From Raphanus sativus (lineage: Eukaryota; Streptophyta; Magnoliopsida; Brassicales; Brassicaceae): 64,000 bases of DNA. The stretch's first letter is position 1; the number at the start of each line of letters is the position of its first letter. Both the position numbers and the translations under genes were made by a program. The notes below the pieces were generated by a model that was not told where the DNA came from, made no database searches, and saw only the letters and a list, made by a program, of their open reading frames with translations. Location: the NCBI RefSeq assembly GCF_000801105.2, contig NC_079512.1, positions 3,100,263-3,164,262 of the forward strand. The letters are read 5' to 3'. Positions 24,804 to 36,327 of this stretch are shown here, in pieces.

Positions 24804-25754
24804 TATCGAAAATTCATATATATTAAAAATATCGAAAATTCAGTTTAAAAAGATCTTATCAAGATCTTAATTTTCAAAACTTATATGTAAATGTTTTCAC
24901 TAATTTCGTAATTAGTTTTGAAATATTATTATACATTAATATATTCAGTTATTGTTTATAAAATGAAAAACAAATATTATATCCTCATTTTATCTATTAT
25001 ATAATCATAATCAATCATATTAAAAGAAAATTATTACGTTGATCTAAATATTTTAACAATATCTTAACTTTCAAAAAATTTATGTAAATATTTTCACTAG
25101 TTTCATGATTAACAAATAACTATTATTATGCATTAATATATATTCATTTTATTTATAAAATTAAAAGTATAAATTATATCATACTTTTATTTATTTTATA
25201 ATCATAATCAATCATATTAAAAATTATTATATAAAATATGATAAAATCATATTAAATTGATAAAATTATAAATTTAATTTTAATAAATATAAAGTATTAT
25301 GTTAAAAATATAATATGATGACATAACAGCTTAAAATTAGGAGACTATATAACACATATATTAAAATTAACATATTTTAAACCTATGCATATGCAATAAT
25401 ATATTATGTAAAATACATAAAAATATTGCTAAAGAAAATCTAGTTTGAAGGACATGTAAAAATTTAACATAAACTAAATACAAATAATTTTCAAATATAT
25501 TTTTTCAAGCACATATTAATATGTTTAATAACTAAATGCAAATACAATAAGATAAATACATAAAAAGAAACAACAATTACATGTAACGATTTTAAATAGT
25601 TGATTATTTATAATATGAAAATTATAAATTATTATATTTGAAATAGTTATATAAACATTTTAATATATGATTAAAATTAAAAATGTATATCATTAATGAT
25701 GTAAATATATATGCATATAAAATAGAAAATAACATCGGTGCGGTCAAGATCTAG
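24606..25754 (+). mobile_element. Probable non-autonomous Helitron
   Basis: The 5' end TCTATTATATTAAAATAG fits the TCTATACTATTAAAA-like start of Brassicaceae Helitrons. The 3' end GTGCGGTCAAGATCTAGT fits the C-T-A-G terminus. The usual G+C hairpin just before it is degraded to one arm. No Rep/helicase sequence is present. A long TA run lies at about 24770-24796. The element sits inside a duplicated Kunitz-flank module that is uninterrupted in the other copy (30010-30350), which supports its being an insertion. Confidence 0.55.
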
Positions 25755-25879
25755 TTTGCTTATTAAAATTGAACTGCTTGCGGATTAAAGTTTTATATTA
25801 TTATTTTGATTACTGTACGTACACATTTGCTTTGTTTTGGTGAATGTTAACTTGGGAGTGGGTGCTCAACACAAGCAGA

Positions 25880-26135
25880 CGAACCAATTTTGGTTCAGCT
25901 CCCCATTCATAACCTTAGCCTTTCTCTTTCCTTGATTCCTTTTCACTCAATGGATATGCTTCTCAATGGCAAAATCCGATCTGATCTGATTGTCGGTCCA
26001 AACACCTTTCACGAGCTATCTTAATTTATTGGCAGTACAAGCGCATTGAAGGCCGTGAAAATTCCCTAAAACGAGGCAAATAAATTAAGAGAGCTCGTGA
26101 AAGGTGCTTGGAAATAATACTGGATAATGAAAATT
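25880..26135. repeat. Second half of the duplicated Kunitz-flank module
   Basis: This segment matches about 30155-30360, including GGCAAAATCCGATCTGATCT, GTGAAAATTCCCTAA and the AGAGAGCTCGTGAAAGG motif. In the other copy, the sequence equivalent to 23515 and that equivalent to 25912 are adjacent, so about 2.4 kb was inserted here, including the Helitron above. Confidence 0.75.
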
Positions 26136-27394
26136 ATTTTACAAAAAAAAAAATTTAGATAATGATCTTCTCAAAATGTCCATTAGTTGCTTAATTTTAT
26201 AGATGGAGTTGACGTCCATCTATATTAAATACTAAAAGATGACAGTTCACATGTTTACAAAGTGGAATCTAATAATGATCATCTTATCGACGTGTACAGT
26301 TGTTTAAAATTTAACAGAAATTGGGTGAAATGATTAACTTAAGAGATTTTTTTATCAAATTAATACTGAAAACAAGTACCAGTGTTATTTTTTTAAGTAC
26401 TAATTTTATCAATGTAAATTTTTCTCTGTAAACACTAATCTTCTTAGTGGCTTTCAAGAGTTAGAGCTACTAATCTTCGATGTCGACCATTTATACGATA
26501 AAATGGAATGGTTCAGAGGAGGTGTGGTTTTGATCATTACCTATTTTCTTTTGAAACACAAACTTGCATTAAAACCTTCAAACAGAGTTTGGTGAGGCTA
26601 TTAAGCCAAGTTCAACTGACAAGAGTAATACATAATGTAAAGCTAAAGTGTAGCTAAAGTGTAGTGTTCGTACGGTACTCTTCCTTTTATTAGAAACATA
26701 GCTATATTTTTTTTTGTTAAAAAAGAGAAAAAAATTACATAGAAAAATACTTTTGTCTTTTTAATTACATTTAAAGTCACATCATTTGAGAAATTCAATC
26801 TTAGTGTTGTTTTTCCGTCTTATCCTTCTTTCAACTCAAAAATTGCTTTTTTTTTTGTTCTCTCAAAACTCGACGTCTCTCTCGTTCTCTAAAATGAATT
26901 AAGAACATCATCCCTAATTGGCATCAACCAAATGAACTGTTGTCAATGGCATCAACCTAAACAAAGCTTCTTCTCCCTCTCTCCACTCTGTCCTCCTCAA
27001 TCTCAAGCTTCTCTCCAAACATCTCTTTTCCATTTTATTGAAATTTGAGGAAGAAAGAATTCCAACAAAAAAAGCTTTATGTAATGTTTGAGTAAACTTT
27101 TCGAGAAAATTCTATTAAAAAATAAATCTCATCAAATGTTAAATTAAATATATCATTTTTACTCTCTGGAAAAGGCTAAAACTCTATCTCTTCATAAGAA
27201 ATAGATAAACAAACAATACTAATAATAGAAGTATTCATAGCAAAAAAAATAAAAGAAGCGTGGAAGGAAAGTGGAATAGGAAAAGATATGGCACCTTCTC
27301 AAAATCTCGATGTACTTGCTTAATGTTATAGTTAATCATTCAAAACCTAAGCGCAGTGTACACAAAGATGTATGTGCATGTATAAACATTCTTG
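26136..27394. other. Intergenic, upstream of Kunitz copy 2
   Basis: No gene recognised. From about 27230 the sequence aligns with the promoter regions of Kunitz copies 1 and 3 (shared GATGTACTTG-like and GTACACAAAG motifs), ending at a diverged TATAAAC box at 27395-27401. Confidence 0.5.
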
Positions 27395-27499
27395 TATAAA
27401 CAAACACATGAACTCGCATTTTCTTCATCCAGTATATATATAACATTCAAATCTAATCAACTAAAAAAAAATCTAATCAACTACACAAACTCAAAAAGG

Positions 27500-27600
27500 A
27501 TGAATCCTATCTTTTACTTCCTTCTTGCCTTGGGAGCTGATTAGACTGTGACTGTAATTGCGGGCGGACCAGTTCTAGAAATTGAAGGTGATAACATCAG
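27500..27600 (+). pseudogene. Kunitz-type inhibitor, copy 2 (5' fragment only)
   Basis: The fragment begins MNPIFYFLLALGAD and hits TAG at codon 15. The same frame then goes on with TVTVIAGGPVLEIEGDNI, recognisably the signal-peptide end and the mature N-terminus of the Kunitz family. Similarity stops at about 27597, where a CAGGGCTGGCTTTATGCAAT sequence starts that resembles a hAT-type terminus. So this copy is truncated as well as interrupted. Confidence 0.75.
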
Positions 27601-28844
27601 GGCTGGCTTTATGCAATTTGGAACCCTAGAGCAAAAAAAAAAAATAATAATTTAATTTGTAAAAAAATATTATTAAAACAATACTTTAAATTTACTATTA
27701 ATTTAAAAAATATATTATTAAAAAAATTCTTTAAATTTACTATTAAACTACCAAAGCACGATCGAGGCCAATAAAATAAACAGAGCTCGTGAAAGGTGCT
27801 TGCAAATTAAATACTAGACCATCGTCATCTCAAAATGTACAAGTGCAACAGCATAATTTTGATGTCCAATATGAATACATAATACATTAAATAGTAAAAG
27901 ATGACAATATACATTTTTAGTCCTTCATAATTATTTCTATTAGACTCAATACTCAAATTACGCTTTGATTCTTCTTCATCATCAACATATATACAAGGAT
28001 TATCCTCCATAATTACATGTTTGTCGTGTAATTAGTATTCATCTTCTTTATTTGAATGATACCGTTTATCATATCTATTTGATACATCAATGAACTCGGT
28101 TCCGTTAATTTTTTTTTTTAAATCAAACGAAAAAAAATTAAAAATAATTAAACAAAAAATAAAGTTGTGAACTCCACGGGGTTCATTGATGCGGATGCCT
28201 TTAGGTGTAAACTGTAAACGTTAGCGCTTCTAAAATATCCTACCACCTATGACATATGCTGCATGATATGCTCATATGCATGAACAATTTCCTCATAAAA
28301 TTCATTCGCACGCTGATAATCTGCGACTCACAGAGGCTAAAAATTACTTCTATACTATAAGGATTTCTTCTTTAAATTAACCTTGTTCTTATCCTTATCT
28401 TCTAAAGACGTGCGCTAATATTACAATACTCGAAAAAACATGTGAGGAAACTATCGAAAACTGGGTGGTCAATTTTGAACCAAACCCAGATTGAACCGAG
28501 AAATTAACACTAGACTACAGAACTAAGGAAAAGGCTTTAGTTGTTTGTTTTTTCTTTAATAACGTTTAGATAAAAAAAAATATAAAACGAGAGCTATAGT
28601 GAACAAAATACATAAACTTATTCGTTAAACGAGAGCTAAAAACTCTATCCCCCATAAGAAATAACTAAACAAACAAATTAAACACGCATTCATAGCAAAA
28701 CAAAAAATTAACTAAAGAAGCATGGAAGGAACGTGGGGTAAAATAAGATAGGCATCTTCTCAAATCTCAATGTACTTGTTTAATTTTAAAGTTTATAATT
28801 TAAACCCTAAACCTAGCGTACACAAAGCTCTATGCACATCCGTG
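27601..28844. other. Intergenic between Kunitz copies 2 and 3
   Basis: The stretch begins with a CAGGGCTGGC-type sequence (possible truncated hAT element), then A/T runs, then a copy of the GAGCTCGTGAAAGGTGCTTG module at about 27783-27802. From about 28640 the sequence aligns with the upstream regions of copies 1 and 2. No gene recognised. Confidence 0.45.
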
Positions 28845-28851
28845 TATAAAT
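28845..28851 (+). promoter_or_regulatory. TATA box of Kunitz copy 3
   Basis: TATAAAT, in the same GTGTATAAATACCGA context as copy 1, 79 bases before the ATG. Confidence 0.6.
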
Positions 28852-28929
28852 ACCGATCACATGAACACACATTTTCTTCATCCAGTAACATTCAAACCTA
28901 ATCAACTACATACACTCAAGAAAAAAAGG

Positions 28930-29559
28930 ATGAAGCCTATGTTTTACTTCCTTGTTGCCTTAACCGCTGTTTTGGCCGTGACCATAAACGCCCAACCAGT
29001 TCTCGACACTGATGGTGATGTCATATTCGGTGGCAGTTACTACTTTCTCCCCGCCATCTTCGGTGCTGCAGGTGGCGGCCTGAATCTCGCCCCCCGTGGT
29101 AACAACCAATGTCCCCTCTTTGTCGGATAGGAAATCTCAGAGGTCAACAGGGGGATTCCCGTAAAATTCTCAAACTGGAGGATTAAAGTTGCGTTCGTTC
29201 CCGAATCAACTAACCTTAACATCGAGATGGACGTCAAAGCCACGATATGCGTTCAGTCAACCTATTGGTGGGTCACTGCGGCCCCAAGTCACTTTAGGAC
29301 ATTGTTCATAACGGCTGGTCCTAACCCGGAAGCTGGAGAAGATTCGTCGAGGAGTTTCTTCAAGATCGAGAAAACTAAAGGTTTTCCTGGCGGTTACCAG
29401 ATTGTGTCTTGTCCTAACGGTAATGATTGCATCAACGTCGGTATAATTAACGACGAATATGGCGTGCGACGTTTGGCTTTAACCTCTACACCATTCTCGT
29501 TTGTGTTCATGAAAGCTGATGAGACAGAGACTTATCCCAAGACTATGTCTATCATCTGA
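28930..29559 (+). pseudogene. Kunitz-type protease inhibitor, Dr4-like, copy 3 (one premature stop)
   Basis: Starts MKPMFYFLVALTAVLAVTIN, a signal peptide; the ATG at 28930 aligns with copy 1 and is preferred over the in-frame upstream ATG at 28861, which lies only ten bases after the TATA box. The mature part begins QPVLDTDGDVIFGGSYYFLP. Codon 67 (29128-29130) is TAG where copy 1 has CAG (glutamine), and the frame then continues for 142 codons to a TGA at 29557-29559. Blocks TICVQSTYWWV and CPNGNDC keep the family cysteines. Apart from that codon the frame is complete and close to Arabidopsis Dr4. The stop differs in position from that in copy 1, so the two copies were disabled independently. 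Confidence 0.87.
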
Positions 29560-29739
29560 GAGAAATTAAAGACTACGACTAATAATAAAACTCTATCTGC
29601 GTTTCTGTTATCTTTTTTCTTTTAATGGAATAAAACATATTTCCTTTGTTTCTTTTTTCTTTTTAATTATCTCACTAGTTTAAGATTCACATAACATGGA
29701 AACTAAACCGAAACATTTTCTGTTTATTAGTTAGTAGTA

Positions 29740-30410
29740 AGCAAGAGTACGCTTATCCTTGTGCTCTTTTGTCTGCTAAACAAAAACCTAGTTTCTTCTA
29801 ATACCAAATGCTTATATTAAATTAAAAATGTGAAAGATACTCAAACGGTTAGATGATAAACAAAGATAGAGGTTTTTACAAAAAAAAAAAAAAAGATAGA
29901 GGTGGCTAAAGAAAAAAGAAACCTATAGAAAAACTTAACTTTTTTTTTGTAACAAGAAAAACTTAACTTGTAGTACTATACCCTATGTTCGAAAGAACAC
30001 AATAAAGTCGGATCTGAAGCCAATGTTGAAATACCTGACTAATGAGTTCTGAGAGCAGTTAAAAACCAAAGAGGGAGTTGTTTGACCGGCTATGCCGTCT
30101 ACTTGCCTCCGCTGGAGTGTTCTTCATCCTGCTGAACATCCATGTATCCTCTTAGCCTTTCTTTTTCTTGACTCCTCCTCTCAATGGATCTGCTTCTAAA
30201 TGGCAAAATCCGATCTGATCTGATTGTCCGTCCACCACAGATCAGTGTACATGTTTGCAATACAAGCGCATCGAAGGTCGTGAAAATTCCCTAAGCACGA
30301 GGCAAATAAATTAAGAGAGCTCGTGAAAGGCGTTTGGAAATTAAATACTGGATAATGATCTTCTCAAAATGTACATTAGTTGCTTAATTTTATAAATCGA
30401 GTTGACGTTT
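29740..30410. repeat. Uninterrupted copy of the Kunitz-flank module
   Basis: Diverged direct copy of the segments at 23330-23515 and 25880-26135, here contiguous. It carries GCCGTCTACTTGCCTCCGCT, GGCAAAATCCGATCTGATCT and AGAGAGCTCGTGAAAGG. It marks the downstream edge of the tandem Kunitz cluster. Confidence 0.75.
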
Positions 30411-30855
30411 AAAGTTTTTTACACAAATTAAGAAAATGATTAAATCTTCTGTTTCAGCTTTATTTAATACATTATTTTGTTTAATTTTATTAATTAATAA
30501 GTTAAAAGTAAGGATAAAAACTAGAAAATATCTAATTTTGCCTTAAAATGTAAAACAATGCTTATAATGTAAACAGATTTAAAAGTTAAACGACACTTAA
30601 TATCCAAAATATTTTTTTTTATTTTTTATTGTAATGTTTTATATATAAAATTATAAAATGATTCAAAACATACTAATAAATAAATATGAAATACTACTAA
30701 TTATTACAGTTTGTTATTTTGTATAATTTATGTAAATATATGGGGTTTCAAAAGATTATCGTTGTTATATTCATAGAATTCATCATCTTTCCATGAACCA
30801 TCCGTAAAGCACCATCTCTCTGGAATAGACGGTACTATTCCTTCTAGTGGTACCC

Positions 30856-31300
30856 TAGAGTGATCGGTTCCATTTTATGAGTGAGAGTTGAGCCTCCGCC
30901 CAAAATAAGGATTCCGTCTCTGCCAATTTGAATGTGTCTTGAGGGTCAATATCCAGCTTGCTAACTACTTTGTTATTTTTCTTTTCCATATATATCATAA
31001 AATCTAGGCGATGTGATGATCTTCCAATACCGGTGAAACTTTCCAAAATAAGTAATCCATATTTGTGAACAGTGATTGCGTCGGAAAAATTTCTGGACTC
31101 GATGGTAGCCGTGAAAGTGTCCACACCTGCATTGGTGGTGGACATTCGAAAAACACATGATTTATAGTTTCTTCAGGTGCTCCACAATGTGCACAAAATA
31201 TATCTCCTTGCATTCCTCTTGCTTTTAAATTTATTTTTACTACTATACATCCTGAGATCAATTGCCATAAAAATGTATGCCTTTATAGTTTAGAATGTGA
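30856..31300 (-). pseudogene. LINE retrotransposon fragment, zf-RVT domain
   Basis: On the minus strand the sequence reads FLWQLISGCIVVK, then CAHCGAPEETINHVFFEC, the C-x2-C...H-x4-C zinc-binding segment found after the reverse transcriptase of plant non-LTR elements. Next come NMDYLFWKVSP and, in another frame, NNKVVSKLDIDPQDT and LAETESLFWAEAQ, typical of the linker to the RNase H-like tail. A stop lies before the first block and a frame change in the middle, so it is dead. No RT or endonuclease part is present. Confidence 0.75.
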
Positions 31301-33058
31301 TTTTCCCATCTTTTTTTGTAAATCTATATAAGTGAGTGGTGGTTGGTTGGGATGTAGCAAGAACTTTTAACTTTAATTTATATCTACAACCATAAAAATT
31401 ACTAATCATACTTTATGTAGTTTTTAAAGTTGAAGCCAAAAAACTAATGAAAAAGATGTAGAGGCCTTCTTTACTAAAGCGAAAAAATATGGCCATAGGA
31501 ATATTCTTTTTTTAAAAAAAAAATTCATTTAATTTCAATAGTTACATTATTTAAACAACATCAAAAAATTCTTAGACTAAAGTCTACAATTTCTACTGCT
31601 AAAGTCCAACCAATCATCTTCCAATAATTGCATTTTATGGACCTGAACCTCCGCAAACTTTTCTTCTTCATTACGTAAGGTTAGATGATCTCCAAAAATA
31701 CATTCTATTTTGAAATTTGAAAATTTCATATTTAAAGTTTACGCTAATCTTCTCCAAAAGCAAAACTTCAAACTCAATTCCAAGAATTTATATTTTATAT
31801 TATGATACTTATATTTATGATACTTAATTTAAATTCATAAAAATATATTATAAATAATAGCAAATATATAAATATATTGTATAAATATTAATTAACAAAA
31901 TGATACAGTAAATATATAATTTTACATATAATTATATAATCTCCTAGACTATATTTGAGAAGTGATTTTTTAAATTTTGCTTACATGTCATCTCTACAAA
32001 GACTCTCACAAAAAAAAATGACATGGCACACTTAATAGATGACATGGCTTGTCAATAAGATAACATGGCTGATTAAAAACTTAAAACCCTAAAATTATCG
32101 TATCCCCTAAAATTGTTTCTACCGGATTTCTACGGGATATATATGTGTCTTGCATAAAGAAAAATTTTCATCGCTAATTCAAAAAAGGATAGCAACTGCA
32201 ACCATCCAAATATGTATGGCCGATTCAAAAAGAATATTTCATTTGCATATTTTTTTGTATTGAGAACTCGTGATCCATCTTTGCTTTAGCTTTTTAAGTT
32301 TTACTATATTTTGTTTTCTCTGAAGGATTTGTACACATGGGAGCATGAATCATCTTCAAAACAAAAGACTGACACGTTTTTGTATGTTGGTGTAAGTGAT
32401 TTTTTATGTGTTAATTTTTTCATGTACTTTGCTTTTTTCTGTACCTAAAAAATCTAACCTATTTGATAAAATATATTTCAAGATTCCAACAAAATTGATG
32501 ATTTTAACACTGATAACATTTACAGAAAGAGAAAAACCACCGGTCAAATTTTTTGATCAGCAACTTAGTTCTAAGTTTATTTGCTGGATAGAGACTAACA
32601 AGTTATATCATATCCGTGTAAATCTCTCAAGTCTTCAGAGTGCTGGGCCAAAAAAATATTTGTTGGGATCCGACAGCTAAAGCATGGAAACCAAAAAAAA
32701 AAAAAAAAAATGGAAACAAAAGAGTATTATCAATATTATGCTTTTAATGATAAAAATATAATTTTATCAATAAACAAGTAATTTAATTTTTAAATACAAT
32801 TTAAATTTATTTATTAAAAAAATAATTTTTTCAATGTCTATTCCGTAAGTTTTTTTTAGAGGATTAATGACTAAATAAATTATTTCAGCTAGCATAGCTA
32901 ATAATATTGATTTATTTTATATCTAATTTATTTATATAAAATATTTATTTTTTGGGTTAAGTTAGAATTTTTTTCTTTTTTGAAAATTATCAACATTAAA
33001 TATTCAAAAGAAATTAAAGGATTTGTTGGTTTATACTAAAATTATTTAGCTTAACATA
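31301..33058. other. A+T-rich intergenic DNA, nothing recognised
   Basis: Several modest open frames occur (for example 94 codons at 32396-32680), but none shows recognisable domains or credible codon use. No RNA gene or ordered repeat was seen. Confidence 0.45.
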
Positions 33059-33972
33059 TCTATCCTATTAAAAGTGAAGTACAAATGGGAATTTACCCTG
33101 AGTTAACTTCATTATTTACAACTGAATGCCACTGGTTTTAATTATTGAACTTTTGTTATTTGTCCATTTGTATTACACGACATATGTGAAGCCCATCACG
33201 TTTTTTTCCCTACTAATTATCAATAGGCTACGTTATCTTTATGTAAATTTACTAAGAGTTGGGCCTATTTGCCATTTATCTAAGCATCTTTAACCAGCTT
33301 TAACCAGATGACCATAAAATGTGTGGAAATTCGGGTTTAGTCATAAACTGTTCTCTACAAAACAAAATTTGAAACGACATTATAACAATTCTTTTCTAAA
33401 AGTTGAAATATGCCAATATTTGTCTTATACTACATATGCCAATCTTTTGGTTATTATATCTAAGATATTACAATCAAAAACCAGTTGGTCTATCAAATTC
33501 AATATAGAGTTGCGATCAACCGGTTTTCTTATTTATCTATATTATTAAAGTTCAAGTACCCAATTGAATTGTTTGGAAACAAGAATAATAGAATAAATGA
33601 GATATATTTGGCAACATGGATAGTAGAGATGTGTAGTTTCTTTTATTTACACATTTAGTCATTGTATTTTCAATAAATTAATAACAAATGAGAATTGCTT
33701 AAAAACATGAATAACATATTTAATACTTCTTTTTATATAAACATTTAGCCATTGTTGTTATAATACATAAAACAATCTTCTTTCTATATTTCTTTTTATT
33801 TACAATTCTGTCACTATATTTACAATTCTTTATGGTGAAAATAAAAACACAAACTGAAATATAAATAGTATATTATATAAAACAATTTTTAAAAACAGTA
33901 TTATTACCTTATTTAGTTTAGTCAAATCTAAAAATTTAAAGAGTTCAATTTTCAAAAACAAATACCATAAAA

Positions 33973-34628
33973 CTAGGTGTTTAGCCCGCATATGCGGGCA
34001 TATACATTTTACAGCTACTTATTAATACAATAATTAATAATTAAAAGATTATAATGGTAAATCCGTATTTTTCATTTGACTATTCTTATGTATAATGATT
34101 TTTTTCTTGGAAATTCTTATGTATATGATATTCATTATTAATAAATAAATTTTAGAAATCACTCAATATTATTTTTCAGTTATATAAAAGTAATAATTTT
34201 AGTTTTGTCTTGAAAATTATTATGTATACTATATTCATTGTTAATAAAAAATTAGAAATCACTCAATATGATCTTTTTAATTATATAAAAGTAAAAATAT
34301 TAATTGATTATTATTTAGTTATGTATTTCTGTTTTTTTTTAATTTTTAAGTTTCTATTAAAAGATATCTTTCGGATAATCACAATATATATATATGATCA
34401 TTATCTTTTTATTTTAAAATATATATTTATGGATTTTGGATAATTATTATTATTATTAATTATTAATTATTAATTTTGATCATTTATCTAATAAAATCAT
34501 TTAAATTCGTTTTTTATTTTAAGTAATTTATAAATTCTATTCATTAAGGGTATAAACGATATTAACCGCTCTAACTTTTAACGTGAGAGCTCCGTTGCGA
34601 AAAATCACTTCGCAAATAATAGTATAGA
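33973..34628 (-). mobile_element. Non-autonomous Helitron, minus strand, 656 bp
   Basis: On the minus strand it starts TCTATACTATTATTTGCGAA (from 34628) and ends with a perfect hairpin GCCCGCATATGCGGGC, then TAAACACCTAG, at 33973. It lies between A and T as Helitrons do. No coding content. Confidence 0.75.
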
Positions 34629-35173
34629 TAGATTAATAATAATTCATAGAAAACTAATTCAAAAAATTAAAACTTTGAAACATGGATAAAAGTATGTCAA
34701 GAAGAAAAAAGTAATGGCCTATGTTATTAATAAAAATTGGAAATCCATTATATCAGTTTTAAAATATACAAAATGGACTAATATAATTACCTAAAAACAT
34801 TGTTTTGTCTAAGATAATCATTAGATTTTATATACGTATTTCAAATCAAAATAATAATTTAAATTTGATTTATATCAAAAATTGATAAAAAAATATGCAT
34901 TCATTCAAAAATTTATTTTTACTAAAATATTTTCCAATAACCATTATTAAAAATATTTTTCAATATATATAAAAAAATACAACAAAAAAATTAATTCTAT
35001 ATACCAACTTAAATTATGGTTTTTATATTTCGGATTAAAATTTAAGAATATAATAATATATATGATTATTTATAAGATGGTACATATAAAATACTATTAC
35101 TTATATGATTATTTATATGATGGACCAATACAATTAATTATATGATGACATATATACGATACATAATAGTGAC

Positions 35174-35945
35174 TAGGGCTAGACGTTCAGGTATCCTTTC
35201 TGTTTGGGTTTTGGGTTTCCAGGGTCAAATATTTCAGTCCAATTCATATATTTCTAAATTTCAGTTCGAATTTTGACTGGGGCTGCGTTCAGGTATCAAT
35301 TCGGGTTAGTTACATATTTGCTTGGGTTTTGGGTTTCCGAGGTCAAATATTTCAGCCCCATTCAAATATTTCTGAATTTCAGTTCGAATTATATTCGGAT
35401 CTTTGCGGGTTCAGTTCGGGTTCGGATAACCCATTTAAATTATTTTTTTAAGAATTCATTATAAATTTTTAATTTCTTAAAATATATAAATAAAATAATA
35501 TATTGTATATAAATCTGAAAAACATATGTCAGAATACATAAACTTAACATATAAATTGGTTTGGTTTAAATTTTGGATCAAAAATCAATAATTATTTTAA
35601 ATATTTTTGGTGTTTTGAGTGTACTTCCAATATGTTAGATATTTATATTTGACTATTTATATATTTTCAAGTATTTAAACCAACCTAAAAGTATCATATA
35701 TATATTCTGGATGTTTTTATATACATTAAAACTAAAAATAATTAATATATATACATATATAAGTATATAAATCTTTTTCGGATACATTTTGATATCCAAA
35801 ATACTTTGGTTCGAATTGGTTATGGTTTTAGTTGTCTAAATATCAAAATTTTGAATAATTTGGATATTTAATCAATTTTGGTTCGGGTTTGATATTACTT
35901 TTTCGGATCGTGGTCGGTTCTTCAGATTTTTTTTTTATCCAGTTT
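35174..35945 (-). mobile_element. Diverged member of the hAT-like family seen at 17.1-18.4 kb
   Basis: Its reverse complement follows the inner element at 17160-17824 block by block: TCAAATATTTCAGCCCCATT, GGATCTTTGCGGGTTC and GGATATTTAATCAATTTTGG occur in the expected order. About 105 bases of the left end are duplicated in tandem (35174-35278 and 35279 onward). The right terminal repeat is eroded and no target duplication was recognised, so this is an older copy. Confidence 0.7.
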
Positions 35946-36022
35946 TGATATTGACATAAAAAAATAAATAATAATATATTTTTGAAATATACACCCGCAC
36001 GGGCGGGCGGGTCAAAATCTAG

Positions 36023-36327
36023 TTTAAATTAATTTGGATTGATTTATAATAATTCAAATCGATTTATAATAATTCAAACCGATTGTGAGTCGTACAAATC
36101 GGATAAAATCGCCCGGCTAGTACAAAACAGACGTTTAGTCACGGTCTAAACATTTAGTCACTGTCTAAACCATTTTTTAGAACCATGTGTTTTTTGTTTT
36201 GAAACTGAGAACCATGTGTTTTTCAAAGTAAACTTGTCAACGTTTCATTCAATTTACTGGAAAACCGAAAGATTTTTACATTTTCCAATTATTGGACATA
36301 CATAGCAGAAAGGAACAGTACTAGTGA
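36023..36327. other. 3' flank of OCT1-like copy A
   Basis: Short direct repeats are seen (TTTATAATAATTCAAA twice near 36042-36075, ACGTTTAGTCACGGTCTAAA / CATTTAGTCACTGTCTAAAC). Homology with the 3' flank of OCT1-like copy B begins at about 36243. Confidence 0.5.

Larger units (their letters stand above)
33059..36022 (+). mobile_element. Composite Helitron region with nested insertions
   Basis: A Helitron-like 5' end, TCTATCCTATTAAAAGTGAA, begins at 33059, preceded by A. A second one, TCTATATTATTAAAGTTCAA, begins at 33538. A Helitron 3' end with hairpin and CTAG terminus closes at 36022 (CCCGCACGGGCGGGCGGG, then TCAAAATCTAG, followed by T). A minus-strand Helitron (33973-34628) and a hAT-like element (35174-35945) lie inside. 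Which 5' end belongs to the 36022 terminus is undecided. No Rep/helicase coding sequence was found. Confidence 0.5.

Noticed and set aside
32396..32680. 94-codon plus-strand frame
   Set aside because: Isolated in A+T-rich DNA, no recognisable domain, no homologue recalled; treated as chance.
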